A stretch of DNA of 64,000 bases, taken from positions 42,210 through 106,209 of the forward strand of contig QNGE01001732.1 in assembly GCA_008508345.1 (NCBI GenBank), read 5' to 3'. The stretch comes from Paragonimus westermani (taxonomy: Eukaryota > Platyhelminthes > Trematoda > Plagiorchiida > Troglotrematidae). A model generated the notes under the pieces. The model saw only the letters and a list, made by a program, of their open reading frames with translations. It had not been told where the DNA came from and searched no databases. Made by a program: the position numbers and the translations under genes. The first letter of the stretch is position 1; every line of letters begins with the position of its first letter. Shown here one piece after another: positions 47,307-58,748 of this stretch.

Positions 47307-49894
47307 AAACCGGTCTTCTGATTTCACTGTTTAAATTCGTAACTGGGGAAGGATGTTTTATAATTAATCTTTGGTTGGTCTTGGGTTGTAAATCAGATGT
47401 GGACGCTGACAAAGCATTCCGATGCGGCGCGAATATTACCAGTTGTCGCGGTGTTTTACGTAAATTCAAGTAGAATTTATGGAAGCAATAGAAGATGTCA
47501 GGTGTTGAGTCGGACAACATGATGTGTTCACGTTAGCCAAATAAACTGTTAACTCAACACGTCCTAAAGTGTTTGCACAAATGGTTTGAATGCCAAATAT
47601 ATGCAATTCTTTAAGTTTAAACATCGATTTTCATTTGGTTGAAGCTGCCGGTAAATTCGAGATATTTGTTGATCCTTTGACAGTGGTCACTAATTTGGAT
47701 GGTATGACACCAATGCTTATCATAGCATTTTATACGACTACCAATTTTGGATAAGTGCAACTGTGATGAGTGCAAATCTGAGGCTTTCGCTCCTCTTGTG
47801 ACCACTACTCTGATAACAAGGTGACTGGTAAGCACTCAATCATGAAATAGTTCTTGAGCCACGTCTTAATCTGGAGTCCAAATTCAACAGTGTAAGTTGA
47901 GTCACTAGAACTAACCCAGGTTTGAAGTTCTGTTTACTTATAATCCATTACTCACTATCTCTTCTGACTAGTATTACACCTGTAGATTTCCCATCGTATT
48001 GCAAATATACCATATATTTATCGATCGTCTGTCGTCGCGAATTGACTGTAAGCCGACTGGGCATGAGGAGGTTTTAGTCAGCGGTTACAATTGACTACTT
48101 GTTCTCTCTATCGCAGACAATATACCTGGCAACCACTGACGTCATGCCACTACCTGTTGTCGGTCTTAGAGTTCACAGAAGACAAGACGCAAAAAGTTTT
48201 CAACAAATCTGTACGTTTCCAACCAAGTTTTTTCTAAGCTTTTCAGATGATCTACGGTTGTCCTGAACCACATAGTCAACGGTTAATATCTATATACATG
48301 CCAACTAAATCATCCACGGTCAGCGTGCAGTGGTCGAGTACGCTGGGTAATCTCCTTCTTGGATGATACACTGAGATAGAACTGGATGACGATTGCAGAG
48401 TTATTCGTCAAGTCCTAAACAAGGGGTTGAAATAGAACAGAAAACAGAAAGCTGTAGAATTTTTGTGTTTGGTTCTTATATTGTTGTCTTCAAATTTGAT
48501 GCATAATGGCATGCCTGTATTTTTGTCACTAACAAATAACACATTATTGACTGCGTTCCATTCATTTGGCTTCTAAAAAAGTTATCGAACAGTAACCACA
48601 AACACCAATTATTGAATGCTTTTCCCATTAGATATTGTGTATGAAACAATAACGTTAAGGTTAAGCTTGAACAAAATGTGAGTTGATCAATGGTTAGCAA
48701 ATGGTCTTTAGAACCTGTTGTTCACAGTTTAACTTGTGTGCACTGGATGCAATGAAATACTTGAGAACGCGTTTTTGTAAACCATATCAATATTGGTGAA
48801 TTTTGTAAAGCAGGCTTTTAGCGCAGACGTTTCCGGTTTTGTGAAATGTTGATAATCACTGAAATTAAGAAAAGTTTTGTTGAAAATAAAAGTGTAACTC
48901 AAAAACTGTGTTGAGGGTCGAGTGGGCAGCACGAAAAATCGTACAAAAGCAATACATGAGAAGCAATAAACCAGTTGAAGATGAGGTTGTCTGATATTCG
49001 ATGTAGAGAGGAGAAACATTTCAACATTTTTCACACACCACAGTTTGTTTAAACTGGGGTAAACGTCATATTGTTTGAAACAATCTCCGACTGAATAACA
49101 ACTAGCTATGATTACACTGAATTTTTGTCAATATTGTAACCATTCAGTTGAGTTATCCTGCTTGGAAATCTTCGTTCAGGTTACCCCGCAATGTGATCAA
49201 CCTATCCATTCAGTTATACATCGCTTTTGTATGCTCAGGGGTTACTGAAATGGTGTCCTCGAAATTGGTAGTTTGAAACAGTAAAAACCCACCAAGCCGA
49301 ATACAATTTATTCCAGATGGCGTCACTCATCCTGAATCAGATGACGTTGTTCAAAGTAGAAGAAGGTAGTAGGTAATTTGTAACCGTTTATAGCTAACAC
49401 TGAATCGGTATTTCGACTGCTGTCAGTTTTAAATTATCATCGGACACGTTGGAAGTATGATGAGGATAACAGTGTAACGAACTGGGATAACTGACGTATG
49501 AATTTTGCTCTCACAGCTCAAGAAACGCCATCGATTATAATATTGACATTTGCGTCCTGTGTACCTCAAAATGTTGCATTTCGGAGAAGTTCGAAGACTT
49601 GTGCCAACAGTCAATCAGATCAGTTGGAGGATGAATCCTACCTGAAATATTAAAGAATGCAAAGAACCCTGACTAGTCTCAGCCTGACCTATGGCTGGAC
49701 TGTAGACTGTTTCAATCACGTCCAGTTCAACAGTTGTACGGTGCATTTCTGTCAATCAAATTCAACTCTCGTCGAAGTTCATGACGGAATAACCGACAGC
49801 CTTTAAACAATGACTGATGTTCCAAAATTTGGTCTCGTCCAAAAATTTCAGATTGGCATAGATCCAAATTCCGACTTTTAGCTATGGACATTAC

Positions 49895-50045
49895 CTGAAA
49901 CGCAACCAGTCTTTTCCAGTAAGTTGTGGCATTGACTGCACCGAGCACTCCGCAGCCTCGTTGATATCTGTAAACTAGTGATCGCACCGCTTTCAAGATA
50001 TTGCTGACAGACTCCGGGCTGCAAACCAGTGGCACATCAAGTACG
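49895..50045 (-). CDS. Candidate internal exon, unknown protein (arm 2 copy)
   Basis: Mirror copy of the candidate exon at 36619-36769, with the same acceptor, donor and 50-codon frame on the minus strand. If arm 2 is an assembly artefact, this is the same exon counted twice. Confidence 0.3.
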
Positions 50046-50533
50046 CTAAGGGAGAAAACGTAAGTTGAAAACACTGTTGGCTTAAAATCTGACAGTTATA
50101 TGTTGACGAATACGCACAAAAAGTATATTAACGATAAATTCTGGTATTCCATGTACTTATGCTGCAGATCGGAAATTCATAGTGTTTGCACAGTCGTCAC
50201 TGCAGCTGACCTCCTTCTGCGTTTTGACTTAATACTACAACAGGGAATTATGTCTTTACTTTGACGTCACTATCAACAAGACAACTGTAGCTGAAGCCTC
50301 CAGTTACCCAAAAATACCCTTTAATTTATCTTGCAGAAGACCTAGCGCATTGTTGTTCAGGTAACCCTCAATGTTGGCATAAACATGTGCCAACAACATG
50401 CATGTCTTCCGTTTGGGGCCTCGCAGTAACGTCAACACTTCTGTCCGGCCTACTTCCCGATCTTCCTTTCTTGGTCACCACAGACCTCGTGCACATGAGC
50501 GAGTTTGTGATCATTTTATTTTTAAAGTGAGAG

Positions 50534-51906
50534 ACATAATGCCGATTCAGGCAAGCAGAATGAACCGTGGAAGGTTCTCGTCTTACGTGAACTAGGTATT
50601 GTCCAACACCAGAAGTACGTCAAATTCATTCTTCCAAAAAATCCACGCGGCAGGTCCATCGATAAAGCTATTGTGACGCTGCGGCCCATTCTCAGAGACC
50701 AGTCTTCCTTGTTTAACACAAGGTATAGGTGACTAAATGTGACTAAAAGTCTGACTACGACAAATACGTCACCTATGCTGACGCTTTCAGTCGCTAGTAT
50801 CAGCGCTTTGAACTTTATTCGCCTATCGAGGATCACTTCGTATGTCTGGTGTTTCTCTGCAGTCTTCACCCTTTGAAAGACGCAGACATTTGTACTCGCT
50901 TACTGAACAGGGACAAGTAATGTCAAATGACGACCCCTTACATGCACATCCGCGAGTATCATCGCAGCATCAACCCCAAACACGAGGCCATGGTGGTCCC
51001 GCGTGGCACTGGAGTCGTACATGCGATATGCTTCGATTTATTTGGACACGGTTTGGACAATAGTACACAACCCCGTGATCGCCCACCACACCGTGGCCCT
51101 GATTCACTTCTTGCAGCATCTGGCTTGCATCCTCAGTGCTCAAACGCCAAAAAGACACCTTCGTCCCCCTGCAAACATTGTGGCGCCTGGCATGCTCATC
51201 GTGACTCCCCTTTCAGACGGTGTGATCAACCAGAACACAAAGACAACCTCCGTCAAACCCTGCTTATTGACGGTGGCTTCTCTATCTTCAAGCCGTGGTG
51301 CGGCTCCAAGTTCAACTCGAATATCAGACCTGAACCAGCTGGCGGACAGCTGAATCTGCTGACCATCTTACTGGTCAACATTCTTAGTCGACGGAAGTTT
51401 ATGTCGGGCCTCATTGATGGCTTTCCAGCTCCATTATAGTTGGAAACTACGTCAAAAAGTGGTTACCCCACAGAATCTTTGGAGAATGCTTGGCCATCCT
51501 CCAATCCGACAGAGGTCTCAATCTACCACCAAGGCTTAATGCGGCTTTTTCCAATCAACCGGTCAACGGTGATGTTACGTCTCTTTTCGGGAGATCACTA
51601 TTAACGGTTTTTGCCACGTCTCTGCCTCGATCCTCGGGTTGCTCGGGCTCGACTGGCTGGATCGGCCTGGACGACCTTCCAGTTTAAGCACTCTGCAACC
51701 AGGTGCGGTCCACAGCCGTTCCACGCAATACAACTACTGCAACCACCCAAAGGTTCGCAGGGATGTTTCCGGAAGTTCTGGAACTCTGCTCTCGGGCCCA
51801 AGCAATCTTGAATCGACCACCAGGATTTCAACCCGCCTTCCGTCCTGGAAAGGTCAGTATTGTACGCCGCCTTGACATTCGTAGACGCAGCGTCCAAACA
51901 CCTTGA
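50534..51906 (+). mobile_element. Gypsy family 3 gag-protease (arm 2 copy)
   Basis: Mirror of the element at 34758-36130. It has the gag block KFILPKNPRGRSIDKAIVTL (about 50620-50680), the CKHCGAWHAH nucleocapsid motif (about 51165-51195) and the protease region broken by a stop at 51437-51439 before LETTS. It ends at the N at 51907, before the RT that is present next to arm 1. Confidence 0.75.
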
Positions 51907-51907
51907 N
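51907..51907. other. Single N at the right end of arm 2
   Basis: A lone N between the end of arm 2 and the first base of the 583-bp direct repeat. As at 47306, it marks a probable scaffold join. Confidence 0.9.
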
Positions 51908-52490
51908 GTGAGTTGTGCTGCAATGCTGTTCACAGATTAAATTGTCTTACACCTGATCTGCATCACCACAACAGGAAGACCTTCATTTGAACAAGCACTT
52001 TACCTAGGTTTCTCAGTGCACTTAGGTGGACATGTAAGCTTGACTGGTTATTGTGTCTGGTCAAACTGGTTGGTGTTCTAACCGTCTGAGTGGTAACACT
52101 GTTCTAAAACAGACCACACAATCTACTCATTGATTTGACCTTCTGATATTGTCAGCTGTCAAGTGTATCCAAGAGAGGTACTGCATGTTTAGAAAGAAGT
52201 GTTTTGATCAGTTAGGTTGTGAACTCAACTGACCTCTACATTTACGTCGGTGCTGGACGAAGGAACTAACGGTGTGTGCTGAACATGCACACAACCTGTC
52301 TGAGAACACGATCAGAAAATGAGAAGAACTGAGAGGCGCTATGTCCTACGTACACAAAATCGGCCTGAGCTTGAATATGGACCATTCGTGTTAGGTACTC
52401 ACCAAATTCTGTGCCACTAGTCTGTCGGTATGTATTCCTGTCAATGTCGTCAACTGTGCATTCATTAATCTGGTACTGCTCTCTTGATCG
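51908..52490 (+). repeat. 583-bp direct repeat, copy 1
   Basis: GTGAGTTGTGCTGCAATGCT onward is the same as 61558-62140, with no difference that I could find by eye. Homology ends sharply after CTCTCTTGATCG. It begins exactly after the N at 51907. At 61558-62140 the copy adjoins a Penelope-like GIY-YIG fragment, so the repeat may be Penelope-like untranslated or terminal sequence. Confidence 0.95.
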
Positions 52491-52939
52491 TGTTGTAGTT
52501 AATCACAACACGTCTTCTGACACACACAATACATATATCTTTTCTTACTCTTAACAGCAGTGTCTCTCACCCGGCTAGACAATTCGACCGTTTTCATGCA
52601 AATCGTTCCAGAATATTTGAGTCATAATATTGACATACTTTCTCAGTAATATATGTGGTGCTGTGGTCATTTCAAGACGCACCACTCTCGACTTCCACAT
52701 TGGTGACTCGTTTTCGAGCCAACTTAATAGCCAAAACGAGGCGTCCAAACAGATTTGTTCGCGAGTAATGCTCAGGTTTCTTGAGTGCTCCTGAGTTAGA
52801 CAGATCAAGTAACCGTTTCACGTATATTTATAAGTTTGACATAGTCCCGATAACAAAATTCGTCGAGTCCTATAAGTGAATTGTGAGACACGTTTCCGCG
52901 CTATAATCCTCGGCCAATTCACCAGTCATCGTCAATCTA
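52491..52939. other. Spacer with diverged repeat homology
   Basis: The part about 52680-52760 is related to 44990-45060. No coding content is seen. The tandem array starts at its right end. Confidence 0.4.
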
Positions 52940-55361
52940 ATGGTCATACCTGCTTTGGTCTGATCACATCAATGTAGGTGCAAAACTCTGTCCATCACTA
53001 CGCTAGTGGTCACTCCAACCGATTCTTTGCAAAGACATATCTCAAACCCTTCTGGGTCGTGCTGAATGCATGTTCGTTTACAGGCCATCCATGACATTAG
53101 GTGATGCATTAACTCAGCCAGTGAGAGAAGTGAAACGCAGCAGTTATGGAAACCAATTCACATATGTCTCTGAAACCAAGCTGATCACGACACCGTGATC
53201 ACCGGTTACGTGTTTGCATTACAATCTGCGCTTACTCACTATTCCTCGTTAGCTCAAAATCCCCGCGTGCATGATGCTGATCAAGCCGATCTGGGTGTGA
53301 TCAGATATCTATTACGTCTTACAATGCCTGTCGGACCAAATGTTTGTGAAACATTTCCGATCCACTTGTGGGACAATTCTCCATGGTTCTTGGTTTGCAA
53401 GCAATGCGTAAAATTTGATTGATCCGTTAATTCGGCCTATGAGCGAAACCAAGCGCAACAGACAACGATAGTACTTCGCATCTGATCCCTTGTCCCCATT
53501 GACCGCAACAACGTCGTCCATGCGATATGGGTTTTCCGCACAATATGACGCATGTTCACCATTAATCCTAGATTTCATTCTCCCGCCTGCATGGTACTGA
53601 CCTGACCGTACCATGTGCAGACAGCTGTCCATCTCTTCACTGGTGGTCACTGCGACCGACTCTCTGTAGAAACCCTTTTCTAATCTCCGTTGGACAATGC
53701 CTCATTCTTCTTTGTTAGCAGGTCAACTACAAAATTCGGCTGATGGATAAGTTCAACAGAAGAAAGAAGAAAAACGCAAAGGTTGTGGAATGAAATTCAC
53801 CCATTTTCCTACACCCGTACACTCCGTGAACCCGCCATCCACTGGATAGGTGTTTGCACAATAAACTGCCGCTTATTAAACATTCCCCGTCAGTTCTATT
53901 CACCCTCATGCCTTGCGATGATCTGACCGAAATAGGTGCGAACAGCTGTCCACCACTTCTCTCTTGGTCACGGGGATCAACTCTTCGCAAAACGTTTCTC
54001 AATCATCACTTGGGCTGCCCTCCGTTCTTGTGCCGTCTATGACAGACCATAAGATTTGACTGACCCGCTAATTCAGCCGATGGCCGGAATGAAATGGGAA
54101 AGTTGTCGAAAATTACTCCTCATTTGCCACTGTAAACTCGCTCTCCCCGAGCCGGTCATCCAAGCGGTTAGATTGCTTCATATCAAATCTGCCTCTTATG
54201 TAGCGTTCTTCATTCACTTTATTCTTTCTCGAGCCCGGTGGTGATGTGGCTAAACTTGGTGCAAAAACCTCTCCAACAATTCACCATTTTCACTGCGAAT
54301 AAACTTTCGAAAGCTAAGTTCTCGATCCTTTCTCAGGTCGTGCTACATTCATGCACGTAAGCAGACAAACCATAATATTCGGTTGATCCACTAATTCGGC
54401 TTTTGACAGACCCAAAACGCAGCAGCTATGGAAAGCAACTCACATTCGAGTTCTCAACCTAGCTGAACGCCACCCCGTCGTTCACAAGATCCGTCTCCGT
54501 CAAATCCTCATTCTGAGTCAGCTCCGAAAATGTGCTCGTCTTACTCGGTCAAGGCGTTTGCGAAACATTTCTGAACCACAACTGGGGCCGTGCACCATAA
54601 TTCCTTGTTTGCAAACCATCCACCAAACGTGATCGATCCATCGTTGAAACGAAGTCCGATAGCTGTGAGAAGTAATTCAACTCTGTCCCTGCAACCACGC
54701 TGGCCGCCACCCCGCTGCCCACGGACCAATCACTAGCGCTGCAACCTAGCGATTAGTCACCACCCCTAGTTCGTTCAATTCTCATGCCTGCCTGGTGCTG
54801 ATCAGATAGAACTAGGTTAAAACACATCCCTCTAATTTGCTCGTGGTTGCTGGGTAACAGGACATCCGCAACAATCGGCTGATCGGTTATTTCAGCCTAT
54901 GGGCGAAACCAAGTGGAAAAGCTGCGGAAAGTAATTCACATCTGTTCCTGAAACTCCGCCGACCGCGACGCCATAATCTTTGAAATGAGAGATTTCTTTC
55001 CCAAATCCACCAACTATTCCCCAATACTATTCGGTCCATTGTCGGTCCTTCGTGCTCGGTGCAAATCACACTGAACTAGATGCAAAAGCTGTCCACCACT
55101 TCCGTCGTGGTCCCTCGGACCGTGGTCATGCTTCAGTCGTGCCCGTTTGTAAGCCAGCCACAACATTCGGTGTTCACTTATGTGACCAACAGTCGAAACG
55201 AAACGCAACAGCCAAGCAGAATGGTTGATATTTGATCATGCAACTCCAATGACATTGACCACGTCGTTCAAGGGAAAAGTGTTTGTACTCCAATTTGTCG
55301 TTTATTCTCCAATATTCGTCGGCTCCATCCTCCGGCTTGCGTCGTTCTGATAGGACCGAGT
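52940..55361 (+). repeat. Diverged tandem repeat array, ~250-340 bp unit, about 8 copies
   Basis: A block of the type TGATCAGA...TAGGTGCAAAACCTGTCCA, then a GGTGGTCACTGCGACCGACT-like part, a TTTGCAAGCCATCCA part and TTAATTCGGCCTATGGGCGA then AACC, recurs. The last box falls near 53109, 53427, 53733, 54072, 54392, 54640, 54884 and 55180, with spacings of 318, 306, 339, 320, 248, 244 and 296. Copies are strongly diverged (many substitutions and indels), so the array is old. It ends against the 5' LTR of the gypsy element at 55362. No protein-coding potential is evident. Confidence 0.75.
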
Positions 55362-55596
55362 TGTATAAGGAGGAGGAGCGGTCGGATTAGGTTATTCACA
55401 CCACTACTATTCATTAGTAAAGAATGAACGTGAGTTCGCACATGAAAGTAACCAGGGCAAACATGCAGAAATTAACGTTCGATTGTGTTTGGACATAAAG
55501 TGGTTCTGGGCACATGCAGGAACTAAGCACTGATAAATGTTGCAAAAGTGACCAATGTCATATGAAAAGGGCTGGGTTCGTTTGTGGCTGTGTTCA
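55362..55596 (+). repeat. Gypsy family 1 5' LTR
   Basis: The sequence begins TGTATAAGG and aligns along its length with 58503-58748. Examples are TTCACACCACTACTATTCAT against CTCACACTACCACTGTTCAG, AACTAAGCACTGAT against AACTAGGCACTGAT, and CTGGGTTCGTTTGTGG against CTGGGTTTGTTCGTGG. Ends are set by TG...CA and carry an uncertainty of some tens of bases. The LTR pair is much diverged, so the insertion is old. Confidence 0.65.
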
Positions 55597-55699
55597 AACG
55601 CGCAACCCATATGTTGGTTTACCGAAAAAAGAATCCTGGCCCCATCCGAGTTGTTCAGTTTTAGCAATTTGTGCCATAATCAGAATTGTAGGATAAATG

Positions 55700-56075
55700 T
55701 CCCGTTGTCGCAGCCGTCCGAGGATGAAAACGTCCGGGGTTTCCTATAGGAAGTCGAGGACATGTTTGTAGTGATCGGGGTCTAGATCGAGCTGGTGAGG
55801 CAGGCGGCCGTGTGGATGCTGTTCAAGGGCAGGGTGCACGCCGTGTCATTACAGGCGGCGTTTTCGAGAGTCTTGTGGAAGCTGAACTAGGATTCAGAAC
55901 AACGCGTGCTGATTGGTCAACTTTTGGATGGAATGCTGCCAGCAATCCGGAACTAGCTGAAGGTTGCTCTCATCGCATGTCCGTTGATGTTTTGAGAACT
56001 AGCTGGTGTGACTCGGCAGTTGCTGAAAAAATAACCCCTGGCAATCAGCTAGTTGAATGCGAGCAAACCAAGTGA
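55700..56075 (+). pseudogene. Gypsy family 1 gag remnant
   Basis: The DNA CAGCCGTCCGAGGATGAAAA, and GGCCGTGTGGATGCTGTTCA then AGGGCAGGGTGCACGCCGTG, is clearly related to 16736-16870 of the other copy. Frames are scrambled by indels. In the last part, FGWNAASNPELAEGCSHRMS corresponds to the region around the gag stop of the better copy. Confidence 0.7.
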
Positions 56076-56084
56076 GCTGAGCGA

Positions 56085-56525
56085 CCTTCGGAGAGCAGTA
56101 AAATGTTGGCTCTGGAAGTGGAAGCATCGGGCCTGCGGTTCGGATATTAGCAGCTTCCAATCGAGCAATCGGACTGAGAGAAAACAACTTTCACATTCGG
56201 GAAGGAACAGTGCCGCTTCAAGCCTATGTCACCTGGACCATCAGACACCCGTTTTGCGTTCAGACAGCTGAGGCTCACGGTGCCGAATATTCTGCACAAC
56301 ATTGGTGTCTATCCAGACGATATCTTCATCTGCCACGCCAACAAGACGTTACATATGATACGTCTTCACGCTCTGTTGCGGAAGATTGAAACAGCTGGCC
56401 TACCTCGCAATAGCCTCAAGTCACAACTGACGAGACAAATGCTGGCACTACTCAGTCAACAGGTCGGTCAGGGTAAACCCCGTTCAGTGCCAGGAAGGCT
56501 GACTACAGTCGGACTGTTTTTGTAC
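56085..56525 (+). pseudogene. Gypsy family 1 RT C-terminal half
   Basis: The frame reads ACGSDISSFQSSNRTE and then, in a second frame, PSDTRFAFRQLRLTVPNILH, GVYPDDIFICHANKT (catalytic box as YPDD, where the other copy has YGDD), LHALLRKIETAGLPRNSLKS and LLSQQVGQGKPRSVPGRLTT. The stop at 56526-56528 precedes the connection domain. Both Asp residues of the box are retained, but the N-terminal RT motifs are absent. Confidence 0.8.
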
Positions 56526-56528
56526 TAA

Positions 56529-57240
56529 CAGCAAAGAAAATGTTGCCACAGTTTCTTAGTCACTTGGGGTTTTAAAGCCGCTTCATCAAAAACCTCAGGG
56601 AACTCACAAACCCATTCCACGTGATTCTGGAGAAAATAGTCAATTCCTGTAGTAGGAAAGAGCTAACCAAACGTTTGTCGAAATCCAGCGGTCGATGAAG
56701 AATGGACAGCTGACCTTGAAATTAGCGATGACCGGGTAGAGCCTTGTTGTCTGAACACACGTGAATCATTTAGGAATTGGAACTGAACTGTAGCAAGAAG
56801 GCGGTGTTGTTGTCGAATACTCACTGCTACCGCACGAACCTACTCATCGACAGAGATTGAGTGTTTGGTGATCGTGTGAGCCTTGAGAACATAGAGACCG
56901 TACTTGCTTGACCGACGTTTCCATGTGGAGACCGACCATAAACGGTGGGGTTGGACGTTAGGACTATAGAAACATAACTTCGCAATTTGCCACGTAGTTG
57001 GTAAAGAGAACCATGTTCACGATTTGCCTTTCAGCACGCAACACGTTGATAAGGTCCATAAAGACGTGTTGGGAGTTGGCAGCATTGGACTGGAGAGCGT
57101 GTTCGGAAAGTTGTAAACAGTACACAGGATCGATACGACGGTCCGGAATGTGATTAAGCAATTGCAATCGGGAGCACAACTGTCAGAAGACAAGAGAAAC
57201 CCAAAAGTGAAAGCTCTTAGGAAGCATTAGTCAGAATTTT
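56529..57240 (+). pseudogene. Gypsy family 1 RT connection and RNase H remnant
   Basis: In broken frames the stretch encodes FLSHLGF, RFIKNLRELTNPFHVILEK and QTFVEIQRSMKNGQLTLKLA (RT connection), then VNHLGIGTEL, a stop, and VVVEYSLLPHEPTHRQ (RNase H), and near 56975 FAICHVVGKENHVHDLP, the 'hvpGkeN.vADaLSR' motif that closes RNase H. The order fits gypsy pol. Stops are frequent. Confidence 0.6.
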
Positions 57241-57479
57241 GGCTGAACAGTGCCGGAGTTTTATTGCGCTAACTGCGAGGGGAATAAGTGGACCAGTTAT
57301 ACCGGCGGATATGGCAGCGACAACTGCGAAGGAGTGACGTCAACTGCCTCATACGGGGTGTCATCGAACTGAGGAGATGGTGAATCAAAGGCCGGAAATG
57401 AAGGATGATGCTAACAGTTGGTTGTAGGCGTGTCATTAATACTGCCTGCTGAGGAACACTGACCATACCATTCTCTTCG

Positions 57480-58170
57480 CCACACAACCAATCGCGGTCG
57501 GTGAAGTTGGGGAACTATGGTCGATGGATGTGATAGACCTCTTTCTGGTAGTCACTTCCGAAAACCGGTATATCGTAGTCATGATTGAACCTTTCACGGG
57601 GTGGACTGAGGCAGCCGGTATACCCGATCTGCGTGCAAGCACCGTATGCAGGACAATGTTGGAACCCATCGTTACAAACCATGGGTAACCACAGATCACT
57701 TTTATTGATCAAGGCCATTGCTTCGAAAGTGAGCAGCCTCGGAATTGTGTAGGATGCCTAAAAATTAAAAAGGTTTGCGAAGCGCTAAGGCGCTAAGTCG
57801 TCCCGAATCAAACGGGTGAACGCAAACAAAGAATCACACAACCAAGGAGTGGTTGATAACGAAAGAAGGGGAATGAGAGGAAACGTTACCATGGGTTTGA
57901 TACAAGGAACAACCAGGAACTCGAAACAGTTGGTTCCCTTGAGCAGTTTGAACAAAGCAGTTATAACACGAAAAGGTTTCGTGTGTATTCAAATCACTGA
58001 ATCGCCATCCGTGCGCACGTATGAGAGTGTGCCAGTCCTATCAGTCCATCAGGAAATTGGCCTACGGTCAGACCAATGGATGGGCAGGCGTGAATTAGCA
58101 GAAACTTGGAGACTGGCCAATCAAATGCTGACAAATGCAAAAGAAGTTTCAAAAATTAGGCGACTTTAAA
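57480..58170 (+). pseudogene. Gypsy family 1 integrase
   Basis: A core reads GELWSMDVIDLFLVVTSENR and YIVVMIEPFTGWTEAAGIPD, then LRASTVCRTMLEPIVTNHG, a stop, and PQITFIDQGHCFESEQ. After a further stop comes PNQTGERKQRI. The catalytic residues can be placed: the first Asp in SMDVID, the second Asp in FIDQG, and the Glu in QTGER, with 36 residues between the last two, close to the retroelement D,D(35)E rule. The C-terminal block SVPVLSVHQEIGLRSDQ...RRELAETWRLANQM (about 58030-58145) matches 12783-12980 (-). Confidence 0.8.
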
Positions 58171-58502
58171 GCTGTCGGGTCGATTTGTTGTGTAAGAACC
58201 TGGTTCGAATTTTAAGTACAGTGACCGTGCACAACAAGACCAGGATCTGTGGAGCTTATTGCAACACACAGAAGACCGCATGTCGTAGTAGAACGTCCCA
58301 GCCCAGGGTATTCGATAGAGAATGCCAGGGGTAAACATTTGGTGCACATAAGTCTCCTTTGTGAATTGTGTGACGTTGTGGTGACAAGAGAATACACCCC
58401 AAGTGCATCACCATCACCGGAGCCGGTACGAACACGGCCGAGAGAACGGAGAGAGCTAGAACAATGTTTGCTGTAGCTAGTACAATCTTTGCAAGGGGAG
58501 GG

Positions 58503-58748
58503 TGTACTGCGGTCGTGCGACCGGATTATGCTACTCACACTACCACTGTTCAGTAGTGAGGCATGCTAAAGCAGTGTTGCATTGCATATGGAGGTAACCG
58601 GGATAAAATATACCCAAATCAACACTCGAGTGTATTTTGAAGTAATGCGCTTCTGAGCACAAGTGAGAACTAGGCACTGATTTAAGTTGTAACCGTGACG
58701 TCCCAGGACCAAAGTCACACGCGGGTGACTGGGTTTGTTCGTGGGACA
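58503..58748 (+). repeat. Gypsy family 1 3' LTR
   Basis: Begins TGTACTGCGGTCG directly after a GGGGAGGG purine-rich stretch (58495-58502), which may be the remnant of the polypurine tract. It aligns with the 5' LTR at 55362-55596 and ends near GTGGGACA. No target-site duplication was recognised. Confidence 0.65.

Larger units (their letters stand above)
47307..51906 (-). repeat. Inverted repeat arm 2 (4,600 bp)
   Basis: Reverse complement of 34758-39357, identical in length and nearly identical in sequence. Unlike arm 1, it is bounded by an N on both sides (47306 and 51907), and the gypsy family 3 element inside it is cut at its RT by the right-hand N. The pattern suggests that the whole arm is one separate contig, perhaps the other haplotype of arm 1. 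Confidence 0.97.
55362..58748 (+). mobile_element. Gypsy family 1 element, LTR-bounded, decayed, internally deleted
   Basis: The order is 5' LTR, gag, RT, RNase H, integrase and 3' LTR, as in Ty3/gypsy elements. Total length is about 3.4 kb, short for a gypsy element. The zinc knuckle, protease and first half of the RT are missing: gag runs to about 56075 and RT begins at about 56100 with the equivalent of the LRSGYWQVP motif. Stops and frameshifts occur in every domain. It is the same family as the elements at 16725-19240 (gag, RT) and 12240-13070 (integrase tail, LTR). I could not find a target-site duplication. Confidence 0.8.
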
